A program made the position numbers and the translations under genes. From Mastigias papua (Eukaryota > Cnidaria > Scyphozoa > Rhizostomeae > Mastigiidae), in the NCBI GenBank assembly GCA_964019165.1, contig OZ025268.1, positions 8,889,517 to 8,953,516 on the forward strand: 64,000 bases of DNA, in the 5' to 3' direction. Below are positions 10,903 to 24,300 of this stretch, in pieces. Under the pieces are notes generated by a model that ran no database searches, had not been told where the DNA came from, and was given only the letters and a program-made list of their open reading frames with translations. The first letter of the stretch is position 1. Each line of letters opens with the position of its first letter.

Positions 10903-13900
10903 GTAGCTTAGTCAGTACAGTTACCATGTCTTAGAATTTCAAAATGGGCGGCAAAACCGGGGGGCTGTAATCCTTTCATTTATTCCCTGAACATTACAGG
11001 ACTGGGCACTTCTCATTACTTAAGCAGTTTTCTCTTGAGTTTGTTTGTTTTACGTATACTTTTGGATAGTGATATTTTGATATATTCATATCCAATTCTG
11101 GGTTCCAAACACATTGTCAGACAAGGAAGATCAGACAATTCTCAGCATTTTTGAGAATCCTTTTTTTGACCTGTTGTTGATTCATAAAGTTCAAGATATT
11201 CCCCTGTCTGTTTGTGGGTATTTCATAGTCACATTCAAGCTCAATAGTTGTTCCCTGGCCTGATATGCAATGAAATTTATTATCAGGATGATGACAAACA
11301 GATACATCTTGTTTCTTCGAGTTTGCATGTTTTTAATGACTATCATATGCTGGCCTCTCAAGCTAAGGCATGCATTCATACACAAATACCCTAGCACAAT
11401 TCCTCATGTGCTTTATTCTTGAAATTGACTGGATGATGGGCCTTGACAATAAACAGTATACATAAATTGTGCTCCCTGATGTGATATTTTGCCACAAGGT
11501 ACGCAAGCAGTCATGCTTCTACTAATATCCTTACAGAGACTGAGAGTCATTTGGTGACGTAGACAAACCAATACTTAGAGCAGCATCATAGGTGAACATT
11601 AGGAAAAATTGAAAGAACATGAGGGGGGATGTACCATTACATATCTCATTGGATGTAGGGAAATAAGTAAGACCATATGGATTGTACTTACTTATAATGA
11701 GCACAGCCTTATAATGGATAGGTAGCTGAGAGGTTAGAGTGCTTGACTGCTGTGTGAAGCATCAATGGTTGGCATTGGGCCCTCAGGACAGAGTTGGAAT
11801 GCTCACTCACTGTTCACCCAGCAGCAAATGGGTACCTGTGGCAACAGTAAGGTGGCAAGGAAAGGGAACTCACCACCCCTTTCTCAATATGCCAATGGCC
11901 CAGGATAGGTGCTCTCTTTAACAGGTACTTCCCAATGTACCTAGTTTTATATTGGACTATCATTTTCTTTTAGCCTTAAAATAGCAGTTAAGTTTGTATG
12001 TTGATGATTACCTAACTTTGTAAATTACCTACTTTATATGCATTTTTTCTCACAGACCCAAGTAACAAGACAGTAAATTCAAATGGTGAATCTCCACACT
12101 TTCTTGCCGCGTCTTGTGGTGGTGACAATACTGTGAAATTGTGGAATGTATTTACTGCATCAGGTGTGCAATTAGGTTCACTCTTCTCCTATGCCAATTT
12201 GTCCATTTGAATTTCATTTTCAATTCAGGATGAAGTATACTGGCCCAAGTGAAACTAACTGCAATGACTTTCATTTTTATAGCATATTCTGAGAAGTGCC
12301 ATCTTCAGCTCAGACATACTTTTGATGGCCATCAGGGGCAAGTTTGGGATTGCAAATTTTCAACTAATGGGAAAATGCTTGCATCATGGTATGTTGCATT
12401 TAAAATGTTGCTTATTTTTGCCAATGATATAGCAAGTTGTATATGTATTTTTCAAAATTAACTGAAAATATAAGATTGCAATGAAAAATTACTGGTTATT
12501 GCCTATTTTGTATTATGAAGTTCATTTTCAAAATGAGAAATCCTAGCTGCATAATGTAAGTCCTAGTGATGGAGGGATTATTCCTAAAGAATGTTAAATT
12601 TCTTGTGTTCAATGTGCTCATTGACAGTAAACTGTCATGATCCATGACCATAACCCTAACTACCATGTAGCATGACTGCAGTTCAGTTTTGGAGAGGTAA
12701 TCATTTATATGACTTGCTTCTTATAGCTCATCAGACAAAAATGTAATTCTGTGGGATCCAGTGAGTACATTTTGGAATTTTGATTTATGAACAGTTCCAA
12801 TCAATATTACAATGTTTTAAGTATGATTATCTAGACATATATGCAATGTGCTGCCTTCTTCTGAGTGGAAGTTCTTCCAGCAGTGTGGATTTTTAGGGTA
12901 TCAAGTTAGGATTTTTAATTGCCCAACTGATCATGTATTGTTATGCCATTTAACTTCCTCATATATGTTAATTCCAAGCTTCTCCATTTAAGGTGCTTGA
13001 ACATGCAGACTTCAACATATACCTTAATGAAGCAAGGTGCATGTTTCATCATGCATGTTGTTCTTAACAATTTGCCAAATTTTTGGCCTTTACACTAAAT
13101 GGTGGACATATATCCTGTGCATTAATGCAAAATTTCACCTTGACGCACACAATTGACAATGCAATATTGATAGCTTCATGTGAGAATGTGGACTTTTGCT
13201 TGAACCTTCCTACAAAAATTTGGAATTGCACAATAATTTGACTTTTGATCAGTTAGAATTCTCTCTTGGATATGTAGTAAAGTGATATTTCTTTTCTTGC
13301 CTTTGCAATGTTCTGGAGATGAAGAATGCAGTGTACACTGATGTAGGCAGGTTTCTGGTAGAAGGCGTTTTTCCATAGGATATTAACAAAGTGCTATTTC
13401 ATTACTAACCATAGGCTTCAAGGAATAGCAGCCAAATTCCCACCCAAATGTACTTTAGTATGTTACACTTACATGTTTTTCTTTTTGTAAGAAAAACACT
13501 TTTTTCCTGAGACTCAATTTTCTTAACTTTTCACGAATTTGAGGCTGAGATTTTCTTAAGATTTCCTTACCTTTTGCAGGGATAAACTGACTGAAACAGG
13601 CTACTCTGTATTTGTTGGGCCACCATAAGTCTCGATCTTTGTACAAGAGTTTGCAAATATGAGCTAATATCAATTTCTGGCATGTAAAAATGATGAACTC
13701 TGATTTTCTTAGCATTGTCTTGAACTTGAGCCTAGTGATTGTCTTCGGATTTTCTTAAGATTTCGGCCATTTGAGCCTCATTTTCTTAGAATTGTTTTTC
13801 TTTTAAAAAAAATGTGTATCTGTTGCTTATGATTTTAATAAAGGCCTATGAATGATGCTCAGGTCAAAATTTCAATATTGTGTGATCATTTTTCATAAAT

Positions 13901-16900
13901 CATTACTATCATGATTGCAATGTAATACAAAAACAGTGGAAATTTCTTGATCTTTAGAGGTGCTTTTTCTTTAAGTTTTCTTTGACATTACCATATTGAC
14001 AAAATCATTGTTTGTAAGTCCTAAACTAGAGAGGTGAAATTAGCCAATAGAACCTGTTGGTTATGTCATCTATCTAGTTTAGGACTTACAATTATTATGT
14101 TTTTTATTGCAGCCCTGATATTAAAGCCATTCTAAAACTGGTTTCCTACAACCAAATCAATTTATGAAGAGCTTTCTTGGATTTTGCAATGTCTCACTTT
14201 GCCTAACTTCTATATATTAACTGACACCAATTATTCTTAAAGACCAGATTTGACTCTTGAGATGAAAGTGTTTTTTGCTATTTTTGTATTTGGAGGCTAG
14301 AAAGTAAACTCACAATATACCTATCCATAGTAGGCATGCTCCAATTTGTTGATAGAGTTATTTTTGTGCCTACATCATCACTAAATATTTTGTTACTTTT
14401 AGCTTCAATGTGTGATGTTGCATACAATAGAAGGACACACAAGGTATAGCTTGTAATTTCCCAGTTAAAGTGTAACTTTAGAGAGCAATTTTATAATGAT
14501 GAAAGCTTTTACATGATAGACTTTAAGCAAAAGCCGTTTCCTTTTGAAGAGAGGTCTGTTTTGTTTTCATTTTCAATGTAGATTTCTTTTCCTTGCAATT
14601 TTGTTCATTGAAGGCTAGCCAATGAGTATACTACACTTATTGGCCTATGTTGTTCTTTGGAAACCAACAAATTGTTTGGGAATTGTTGCCATTTGCATAG
14701 ATCAAATTGAAGTACTGATTCAAGGCTCAGTTTGTTTGTAAAATTCATCGAGAAATAGCTTTGCAGCATTTATCGCAATATCAATTAAGATCTTATCATA
14801 TATTCCTGTTCCTTATCAGAATGGCATGCTTATCTAACTGCCTAATTTAATTTTATCTGAATTGGTATGAAGTATTTGTGTCCTTGCATACTGTAGTACC
14901 GAAGTACTAGTACCTTGTTTTCTTAGATCTCAATTATAATATATTTGTAATAGTACACTCCTGTTCATTGACAGTATCCTTTCATATGATAGATGGTTTG
15001 CATATTTGCTAGATATGTCACTACAGTTGCATTCTCTCCTAATGGGATGTACCTTTGCACTGGCTCAAATGACAGAACAGTTCAGATATGGAAGCTTAAT
15101 GTAGATGACTCAGGTGGTATTATCTGACTTACCTATTGACCATTACTGTGTATGTGATAACTATGGTAAATGCCAATATTATTTTAAAATAGAAACCACT
15201 TGAAATTTTTTAGTTGATGTTGCATGAAAAAAAGCTATACTAATTAGCACTGGAGCCACTTTCCTACCTGTCAAGTGCTGTGTATGTTTTTCAATGCGTC
15301 ATAAAATTTGTATCTTGCTCTGCATTAATGTATGTTAGATATGCATTTTAAGTAAAGTGCAATTTTTCAGGGGTTTTGAATCGAACTCAGTCATCATTGG
15401 GACTATCGCATGAAGAGACCAACAATGTTTCCAAGAGAGTATGTATGTTTTGTATCTTTGGGTGTAGCCATGTAGGTTTTGGTGAACAGAAATTTTTTTC
15501 GTTTACAAGTATAGCTCATTCTTTGCTGGTACTGAATTATTGAATTAAGTTATTGAATTGAAGGTGCATTCACACAGATTTGTGGCACTCTTCTTAATCG
15601 CATCTATTTGTGATCCGAATAGCTGCACGCATATCATAGTTGTACGGTATGCAGACAAGTTTCACTTGCTGCCATCTATGTGGTGCTAGTTAGCCATAAC
15701 TAGTTTTTACCTATTGGGTAGTACATTTATGACTTTGCGACTTTGTCTCTCCTTTTTACCAGTTTGCGACTTTGTCTCTCCTTGTTAGCCGGTCTATGAG
15801 AAATTTACTTGCAGTTTTTGAGATATGTTATGAGTGCAACCTAAACAACTGGTGGTACTTTTTTCTGGCGTATTGCAGTGGTTTGAGGGTATTTGTAAGA
15901 ATTTTATTCTTCTGGCAATGCCTAAGTGAATCTACGGGCCAGGGTGAATCTGACGTTGAGCGTACATCACAAATTTTTCGTCCGCAGTGTTTTCTTTGCC
16001 ACAAGCATGAATTGTGCAGTTTCCTCTGCGCCAAAAACATCTTGAGTATGACATAAATAGTTGCATTATAAGCAGAAAAAGTAGTAAGTTAAGAGTCGTG
16101 TTTGCAAAACTTCCACTTGGTTGTGGTGATTTCAATGACCGTTGTATCACAGAGTTGCGCCAAAATTGCTTGCAGTCGTTATGCGACAAAACATTGCGCC
16201 AAAATATCTGCGACTTGACGCTCTGTGCCGAAGATCTTCGGGAAATATGCCCTCAGATTTACCTAAGTGTTTAAGATCATCAATGGCTTTCTTTTTCAAC
16301 CTGTATCGTTTTTGGATTGTATTGCAACGAAATGGACTCTTTTATATTTGTTTTGTAGAAGTTGCTTAACGCTTGGGATGTCAATGATGTATGCATTTGG
16401 CTGGATGAACTCGGGTTGAACCAATACTGTGAACTTTTCAGAGCAAATGAAATAGATGGTGCTGAATTGGCTAATATTGATAACAGGACTCTAGCTGAAG
16501 ACCTAGGCATGGGTAAGTTGGTGAAAAGTTTCTTATTCAACTGTATTGCTTTAAATCGAAATTCTTTTTCTTACAAGTCTAGCGTGGCAAGTCGCGTACA
16601 GTCTACGCCAGATGAAACATACAATTTTTTACAGCAACTAATATTTCTCTGATGGCTGAATCCTCAGTACTTTAGTTGTATACGCGTAAGTTTTTTCGAG
16701 TATGCCTGCCAATGGGTTCTATTCTTAGGTGTTTATGGAAGTTATTCTTAGGTGTAATGTCATACCAATATGTTGTAATTTGCGCAATTGTCTATTCTTT
16801 ATAGAAAACATTTCTAGTGTACCCCTCGTTGCTTTTTTGTATTTGGAGAAGGAGAATACTTGTTCTTAATTCTTAGCTCCTCTTGGTCATCGAAACAAGA

Positions 16901-17565
16901 TCTTGCGAGAGATAAAGAATATCAAAGCCGAAGAAGCAACTAGTGTGGTTCCAGACGAGTTCCTTTGCCCCATAACAAGAGAATTAATGACAGATCCTGT
17001 CATTGCATCAGGTATGGTATTTCATGATATAGAAAATCACTAGTGTCCCTTCTACCTTTGAATTCTGGATATTGCACTGAAGGTTTGATCACTCAAGTGC
17101 CAAGAAAATTGTGTGTATAGAAAAGACGTTCTAATTTGTAGCAAAGTATGCCTATATACTTTTGCTCTATCACTGGAAATGACGTCTGAGTGGACTCCTC
17201 AAGGTTTTTCGCTGATCTTTAGTTAAGAATTTTGTGTTCCTGAATGAATGTGTTGGCACAGTCTGGTTTGATCATGGATGCGCTATGTAAGTATATGAAT
17301 AATATTCTGGGGACACACAATCTTATTAGCATTGCACTTTCCATTGTGGGCTGTTCCTCTACAAACTGATCTTATAGATAGAAATATATTTATTGTAGAT
17401 GGTTTCTCGTACGAACGCGCTGCGATAACTGGCTGGATTGAATCAGGAAAAGTCACAAGCCCAATGACCAATTCACCACTTAGCAATCCAAGTGTTACTC
17501 CCAATCGATCATTGAAGAATGCAATAATGAGGTACTTTGTCAGTTCACCTTCAGCAGGGATCTGA
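10296..17565 (+). CDS. WDSUB1: WD repeat, SAM and U-box domain-containing protein 1 orthologue
   Basis: Predicted U-box E3 ubiquitin ligase with a WD40 substrate-binding propeller. Coding exons: 10296-10902, 12056-12163, 12283-12388, 12727-12760, 14403-14443, 15013-15113, 15371-15438, 16359-16512, 16877-17011 and 17399-17565. They sum to 1521 nt, keep phase at every junction and encode 506 residues, slightly longer than the vertebrate protein (about 476). Seven WD40 units end in VRIWN, VILWN, ICIWD, LRLFE, VKLWN, VILWD and VQIWK (residues about 8-335). A SAM domain follows (about 356-410: [15 protein letters not shown]) and then a U-box (about 430-500: [29 protein letters not shown]-like VTPNRSLK). 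The start is the first ATG after the upstream CA tract. The exon 6 donor (GTGGTA) is weak. A possible AATAAA lies near 17856. Confidence 0.95.
13478..13815. mobile_element. Foldback-family repeat fragment in WDSUB1 intron 4
   Basis: It shares with 5159-6190 the words TTTGCAAATATGAGCTAATATC, shortened here by decay, a CGGCCATTTGAGCCTCATTTT block and a CTTTTAAAAAAAATGTGTAT end. The two arms face each other around 13560-13680. Confidence 0.55.
16359..16512 (+). CDS. WDSUB1: WDSUB1 exon 8 (SAM domain)
   Basis: It encodes [20 protein letters not shown], then [14 protein letters not shown] and LAEDLGMG. This is the five-helix SAM pattern (W-x-V-x-x-W-L, F-x-x-x-x-I-D-G, L-x-x-DLG). SAM domains mediate protein association, consistent with the family order WD40-SAM-U-box. 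Confidence 0.93.
16877..17011 (+). CDS. WDSUB1: WDSUB1 exon 9 (start of U-box)
   Basis: A basic helix ([18 protein letters not shown]) leads into the U-box core [19 protein letters not shown]. The exon ends with a GTATGG donor inside the glycine region, and the box continues in the next exon. Confidence 0.93.
17399..17565 (+). CDS. WDSUB1: WDSUB1 exon 10 (end of U-box, stop)
   Basis: It encodes [17 protein letters not shown], then SPMTNSPL and [15 protein letters not shown], the second half of the U-box that contacts E2 enzymes, and ends in TGA nine residues later (SSPSAGI). Confidence 0.93.
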
Positions 17566-17855
17566 TTTAATTAATTCTGGGTGCGATATTTTGACGTATT
17601 TGGAACTTAGAGTGCTGCTGTTCTTACACCTGCACACAAGTATCTTTGATCACTACGTAATTGTACACTGCATGATAATGCTATCAGAAAGCTCTTCAAA
17701 TAGTATACACGATATATACCCAATATATAAATGCTGAGAGTTAATTTTTTTTGCTAAATGTAGGCCAGTGAAAATAGGAGAGAACTCTTGTGCACAGAGT
17801 AGATAGGAAAATTTATAGGAAGGAAAATTTAGATAGGAAAAGTTGTAAGAAGGGC

Positions 17856-17861
17856 AATAAA
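17856..17861 (+). promoter_or_regulatory. Candidate WDSUB1 polyadenylation signal
   Basis: AATAAA lies 291 bp after the WDSUB1 stop codon. Its position is plausible, but no transcript end supports it. Confidence 0.35.
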
Positions 17862-18123
17862 TGGAAAATTTCCGACAAAAGTATGATAAGTATATTCGTT
17901 TTTCTTTGATTGTCGGAATCAAACAGATAGGCTCCTATCATTTTTTGAAATATGAGATGAATTCTTCTCAAGTTTCAAATATTTCACGGTTTAAATATTT
18001 TTCGGTTCTTGTCCTTGGGGAAAAGCAATTTTAATTCTCTAAATCACACCTATGAACAGTGTCATCGATGCAAAGTTCAAAAGTCGATAGAAAAAGATCA
18101 TCTTACCTTACCAACATTTCTTA

Positions 18124-18508
18124 GACTACGTGCACACGGAGCGGAACCGATCCATAAAGCTCCCGTGTGAATACAGATCCGATCCTATAGGGTAAAGATA
18201 CAAAACGTGTATGTATGGATTTGTTCTTATATAATGTTCACCATCGAGGCCAAGGACAAATAATGAGTCCTCGTATAAAAGAACAAGCCTCGTTTCATAT
18301 ACGTACCACTTTGGATCGGATCCATGTCCTTATATGAGAGCTATGTGGATCGGATCCAAACTAACACAGTTTAGCTATCCGATCCAAAACTTGAGCAGAG
18401 AGCAGAGCCAGACTGGATTTGATAGAAATGGTCTGGTGTGCACGCAAGGCCTATCCGTACCAGTTTGGGAACGGACCCAAATGGATGCGCCCTCGTGTGC
18501 ACGGGGTC
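18124..18508. mobile_element. MITE family A, copy 1 (385 bp)
   Basis: Terminal inverted repeats GACTACGTGCACACG (left) and CGTGTGCACGGGGTC (right), flanked on both sides by TTA, which looks like a 3-bp target duplication. The interior (CCGATCC words, a CAAAACGTGTATGTATGGAT block, GCACGCAAGGCCTATCC) is shared with the copy at 45332-46006. The TTA duplication suggests PIF/Harbinger ancestry, but no transposase is present. Confidence 0.75.
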
Positions 18509-20213
18509 TTAGAACGGCGCAACACCCAGAGAAGTCTGCATATTGTGCTTTTCGTTGTATAAGACCTTTTCATTTCAAAACTTACTATTTAGATACCAAC
18601 GTAGAGGCCAGAGAAAGCGAGTGCGTCATTTTTCTGACAAGATAACAAATTTCCCGAGAAAATGCTAGTCTAGCTGTATATGGGGCTTTTGCACTCTCTG
18701 GTCCCCTTTTTCTGCTTGTACAGCAATATATCAACATGCAATTTTATGCTTCCCTGTTACGGAGATTCACGTATAATTGTATGTTGTCATTTTAGTTTAC
18801 ATAAAAATTAAGATGTATATGATTTTACATAATAAATGCATATTTTTCCCAGCAATCATTGGTTATTATCCGCTTTTACTAATTTGTCGGCCTGTTTCTT
18901 TTTTGGAGAAACTGCATGATTTCAGAGACGATCACAGATTTGTTATTAGTAATGGGTGCACGTTATCTGAATTGCCTATTACTTTGTGACTCTGGCGTAA
19001 TTAAGCAAGGAATAAATTCAAACGAACGCGGATATGGTATTTTTTTCTCAATTGAAAGCCTAGCCAATCTTACCATTTCACGATTGGAATATATGGCTGG
19101 AAAGTTGCATTAGAAACTGAATTTCCATAAAGAGATCTGTCTAGGAATTTGTTTAAGTCGACCCTACAGGTTCAGATCAAAGATGGATCTTGAATCTGTT
19201 GATTGAATTATTATTATCATAAAGAACGAAAGTTAATTATTAGTCCTGGAGTGCTATTCGTATGTTCAAGCAGTATTGTCTTCTATGAACTGTTTCAAAG
19301 CCAATGATCCCAAATTTACTCGAGATTCACCGAAAAAATCAGAAGCTGTATGTTTGTACGTTGTCTCCATTATTGGCTGTTCTATGCATAGTTCGTAGAG
19401 GACCTGGAAAATTGGGAAAATTTGTTAATTTTGGCTGAAGTCAAGGAAAGACTTGAATAGTCTATAGTTTTATTTTTTATTTATTATGTATTCAAAGAAA
19501 AATTGGGACATTTAGATTCTTATCTTGTTGTTCGGACTTTTCTGCTGCTACCCTGTACCTAAAAAACTCCCAGTGACTCTAGAAAACTTTCTTGTTTATC
19601 TCCACTTGTGTTATTTTTGCCTAATTGTAAAGGTCTACTTAATTTCTGGGGTTTTTTTCGTAAATATATGCAATGAAGAGCCGTAGAACTCGTCAAAAAT
19701 CTACCAGGATTACGTTGTTGCTAAATAGAGTTTTTACAGGAAATGGTCAGGAAAAATCTATATTTAGAGAAAAGTCAGGGAAGAGTGAGGGCATTTCGTT
19801 TCGAGAATATTTACGAGCCCTCTGGTAACTATTTTCTCCTTTGAGTGGTAGTAGTCTGTTCGTCTGACCAGAGTACTAGCTGCTGCTCACGTCCGGCGTC
19901 ATTTCGAACCTATTTATCTCGCCCTCTATCATTTCTCGGAGGAAACTGTATCCAGGGGTATGCCGAAATAGGGAGTGTGTGGTGTGACACACCCCTCATT
20001 TCTTGCAGAACTGTAGATAATCTCCTGGTTTGGCTCTTCCAGATTATACTAGCACACTCGTCGATATTTTTGGCGAACCTAGCACTTTTAGCGCTTTTTC
20101 TGTTGAAAAATTACTAGCATTTTTTGGTTTTTTTCTATCATGGATCTTAAAGTTAGAATTTAAAAACACAAAAATTCGAAGTGATCATCTTTGAACTTGA
20201 GTGTTTATACGTA

Positions 20214-21394
20214 CAGCCAACTCTCTCTAAAGCAGACATCAGCGGGACTTTGAAGAAGTGTCCGCTTTAACGAGGTGTCCGCTTTATAGAAAATTGCCGG
20301 TTGTGAGTGCGGATGAGCTCAAATACGAACATCATTGGCACCACCTTTAATAAGGGGTCATTCAAAAAGAACATACGCTCTGAAGGGGGAGGAGGTGCCC
20401 AACAATGCGTACGAAAGCGTACAAGGGGAAGAAGGTATTTTCAAAGAACGTACGGACGTCCATATAATTTTCATATGTTTTAAACACCGTATAGGCAAGA
20501 TCTTTCTACATGAAAACCTTAATTCTGGATTTTGGATCTCTCGGTTATGCATTAAATTTTGCGAACTTTGAAGATATTGAGGCAAGCAATAGATTCAAAT
20601 ATTAAGGCTGGGGGCTGGTGGCTTTAAAGTACGTACGCTCAGGGGAGGTGTTACTTGTTCAAACTTGACGGATTTTGACTCTACGTACTTTTTCAATGGC
20701 CCCTAAATAAAATGCGACTCAACAAACAGAGTGTTTATACAAAATCACTTGCTCAGAAGTAATTTTTAATATTTCCTGCTTGAGATGCTGGATTCTTTCT
20801 TTAGGCAATCTGCAGACTGAATTCAAATACATGAAAAGCTACTCTTCTTCCAAACCATTCTGTGCAAATTGCGCCAATTCGTCTAACATTTGAATAGCAG
20901 CACGAATTGCTGAGAACTTGAGTGTCCTTACATTTTTTCTGGATCATGGTCATTGCTTTCACTATTGACACAAATTTCTCTGCACTTTCGATGTGACTCT
21001 TGAGTGTTTCTTCGCATAGGCGAACTTGCCAATCGCATGTGCTTGTGCCAAAATTGGTCACTGTCAACCGAGAATGGAAGTATCGAAAACGAAAAAAGCC
21101 ACCGGCATAGGACGTGACATTAAATTTGCTACATGTTTTGTAAACCTGTTAGCTAAATTTATCTTCAAAGAATTGTTTTCGAGCAAACATTACTTTTATA
21201 GTGTCCACTTCTTTGAAATGTTTAGTACGTTTGGGACAAAGAAACAGTGTCCGCTGTCCGTCTTAATGAGGTGTCCGTCTTATGGAATACGATCATGCAG
21301 CATTTCCTATAGGCTTTGGTAGGGAATTCGAGTAGGTGTCCGTCTTAACGAGGTGTCCGCTTTATAGAAGTGTCCGCTTTGAGAGAGTTGACTG
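20214..21394. mobile_element. Tigger/pogo-like DNA transposon remnant with TA target duplication
   Basis: The ends are inverted (CAGCCAACTCTCTCTAAAGC on the left, AGCGGACACTTC-type repeats and GAGAGTTGACTG on the right) and flanked by TA. Subterminal GTGTCCGCTTTAACGAGGTG words occur near both ends. On the minus strand around 20840-20910 a frame reads FSAIRAAIQMLDELAQFAQ then NGLEEE and stop, resembling the C-terminal tail of Tigger/pogo transposases. A frameshift separates it from the 20801-21067 reading. The copy is non-functional. Confidence 0.7.
20353..20704. mobile_element. MITE nested inside the Tigger-like element
   Basis: The ends are AGGGGTCATTCAAAAAGAAC on the left and, read inverted from the right, AGGGGCCATTGAAAAAGTAC. 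The interior repeats CGTACG-type words and has no coding potential. It lies wholly inside the larger element, so it inserted later. Confidence 0.7.
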
Positions 21395-24300
21395 TATACT
21401 ATCTTATAATAAAGATTTTTTCGTTCAGTAATAAAACTTTCTTAGCTTTTCATGATTTCAGTACTGAGATTTTCGTGAGATTTTCTTAGCAGGAATAGTT
21501 AAGTTTATTTACCACTGCAGTTAGATAGATAGGCACTACATAGAAATAGCACTAAAATACATGAATTTTCATAGGAAATCTATGAAAATTATGCAAAAGA
21601 GATGAAAAGAGGCTCGATTGAAAATTGGAATTTCAAGTATGTATCAACTTATCAACTGTCTTACGCCTCAGAAATCCAGTACTGAACTTTGTTAACTTTT
21701 TGAGCAGCCGATTACTGCTTTCTTGTCAACCAGTTTCTTATGAAAAAATGCGCACTTTTTGCTTGTTTCATTACTCCTAATTAGTAGGACACGATATACA
21801 ACCCTTCTCAGGCCAGTGTTCGTTGTCTGACCCACCAACTTGAGAATTTCCCAAAAGAGCATAGGATCGTAGTTGGGTCGTGGGTTAAATTTATATTCAA
21901 ACGAGATTGTATCTGTTAGTACCGCCACGCTATCGCCATCTCAAGAATTGGAGACAGTTGAAGGACAGTCTGATGGACCAGTTCCTACCACCATTGCTAG
22001 AAATCGGAATTTAGAAACTTCTCTATACTGCATATTTCAATGATCAACATATAGCCTATTTTTGGCTGCAGACGAAGACTATGAAGATTTAGAACACGTT
22101 CACATGCTCCACTTCAAAAATTATTCGATTGGATTTACACTTTGCATTTTTACTTGTAGTAAATAAAGTACTTCCTGCTTTCGAACTAGCATTTTTAAAA
22201 AAATCGAGCATTTCTTGAGATTTTGTCATTAAAAATTTGAAATTTCAACTAGCATTAAATGCCAGTTCTACTTCCACAGTCAGGAAGGACCTATTGGCCG
22301 GCAAAAAACATGTAGGCACCACATACTGCACACTGTGAATGAGCCCCTATGGGAGTTATTGGAATTTACTTCGATTTCCATTTCAGGTGAGGGAATGAGA
22401 GAAAAGTACTAAACCATATATTTTAATTGATATTAACCCATTTTGCAATATTGTACAGTAGTTGTGATACTTGTTACAGTAGTTGTATGTCAAATTCACA
22501 ATTTGGATATTTTGCTTTCAAGCTATCTTATATTATTTACAGATACTAAACTATGTTTTTGCAAAAATTAATCTGCGCCCTATCCCGAATAAGCTCCCTC
22601 CCGAGAAGGCCCCCACCCTTAAAAGTGATTTTGATAAATAAACCCACCGCGGTTAACAAATCACTTACGGTATTGCTATTACCATACAAGATAACAATCT
22701 GAACTCATATTGGCATGTTTTCAGCATAACCTCCAGATTGGTTTCATGTATCCAGAAGCGCTATATTGACAATTTGTCGACACTGGTTACACATATTTTT
22801 GGTTATAAAGCCTATAATTTGATGAAGAAATACAATCTCACAAATTGAAGTATATCATTGCCAGATATTCTTATCAGTAATCTAATTAATTATGGATATA
22901 CTTAATATTTTAAATAAAACGACAGGTTTGAACAAGGCACCCTAATTACCGACAAAGTGCCATACTTACCAACAACCCACGGTTTCTATGGCAACTTATA
23001 CCCTTGAGCCAAGGGTAGGCCCTTCCCCATTGTATTACATGCTAATAGAAATTCCCCTATTTAGTGAAAAATGCTCGATTATTTGAAACTGATGTCCTTC
23101 CTAGTCAGTCTATAGTACACAGTCTGCAGTGGCAAGAATCCGAACACTCGTGAGCAGCGAATTTTGTTCCAGCAAAGTAAATGAACGCCCACCTGTAGTG
23201 TAGTTAGAATGCAGGGATTTTTAGCCCCCCTTCTCCGTTGTATTCTATAGTGAGTTAGGTGTATGTTACAATAAGATATCACAAAATTTCAGTCAAAAGA
23301 ATGCGTTTCAGGATGTTTTTGCCTATTATTCTGCAAGCTGCATGCTGCATCTACTATAGCACTTAACATTCTTCCTGAATACAAACGAACTAACTCTGCA
23401 CTGGAAAAACCAATGCCAAGTCTAATTTGTATCATCAGGCCCATTCGAAAAAGTGTTGATTGTGACCAAATGTGGATCCAAGAGGGGCCGGGGACCATGG
23501 CCCCCCAAACGGTACTATTTTGTATCTCAAATTTTGCTTCAGAGACATGCAACTTGAATTAGACAAGAAAGTGAATTAGAAATGAACTGAGTACTCTACA
23601 CAGCACTTCAAAAGTTTTAGAAACGGGCGTAGCTATGAAAAATCCCTTCCCTTTAATACTTTTTTGAAATGGCCCCGCCCAAAACCAAACTTTGGATCCG
23701 CCTATGATTGTGACTATCATGGAACAAATTCTCTTAGCCAATCAAAGTTATAAGATGCCCTGAATTTCTTGTATCTTATCATATTCTACATGTATTCAAT
23801 ACAAATGATGCTTTCCAAAATCCAGATCATTTATTTCATTTGATTCTATCTGTTGATCCATCCGATTCTTTCTGTGGAAATTGTGTTTCTGTTATCTACC
23901 ATAAGTGTGTGTAGCTGCTTTAATATGCATTAAAGTGCAGGAGGTCCCATTTCTGAGACACCTGTTTGAGATTAGTTGTTTTTTAAATGAGATTGTATCT
24001 GAGCTTGATGACAAAATGCCCTTTCCAGCTATGGCTGTCACAGGAGATGTAGTCTTATTTACTGGTTTGCGCTGTTTTCATTTCTGTGATATAAGAAAGG
24101 CCATAGTGGATACTTATAATTTAAAATTGCAGCACTTCTATGCATTTCTATGTTATCAATTGCACTTCAACAGAAATATATTACCACTATCCCATTGAAA
24201 CAGCACGGTATACAGCATTCTAATTCAAAATCGATATATACCAGCTTTCCTGACCTCCCTGTCATCCAAGCACAGCATATAAGGCTATAGGGTTCATAGC

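Noticed and set aside
18334..18645. Plus-strand 103-codon frame.
   Set aside because: It overlaps MITE A and its end. The text is repeat sequence.
20335..20571. Plus-strand 78-codon frame.
   Set aside because: It lies within the nested MITE and starts in its terminal inverted repeat.
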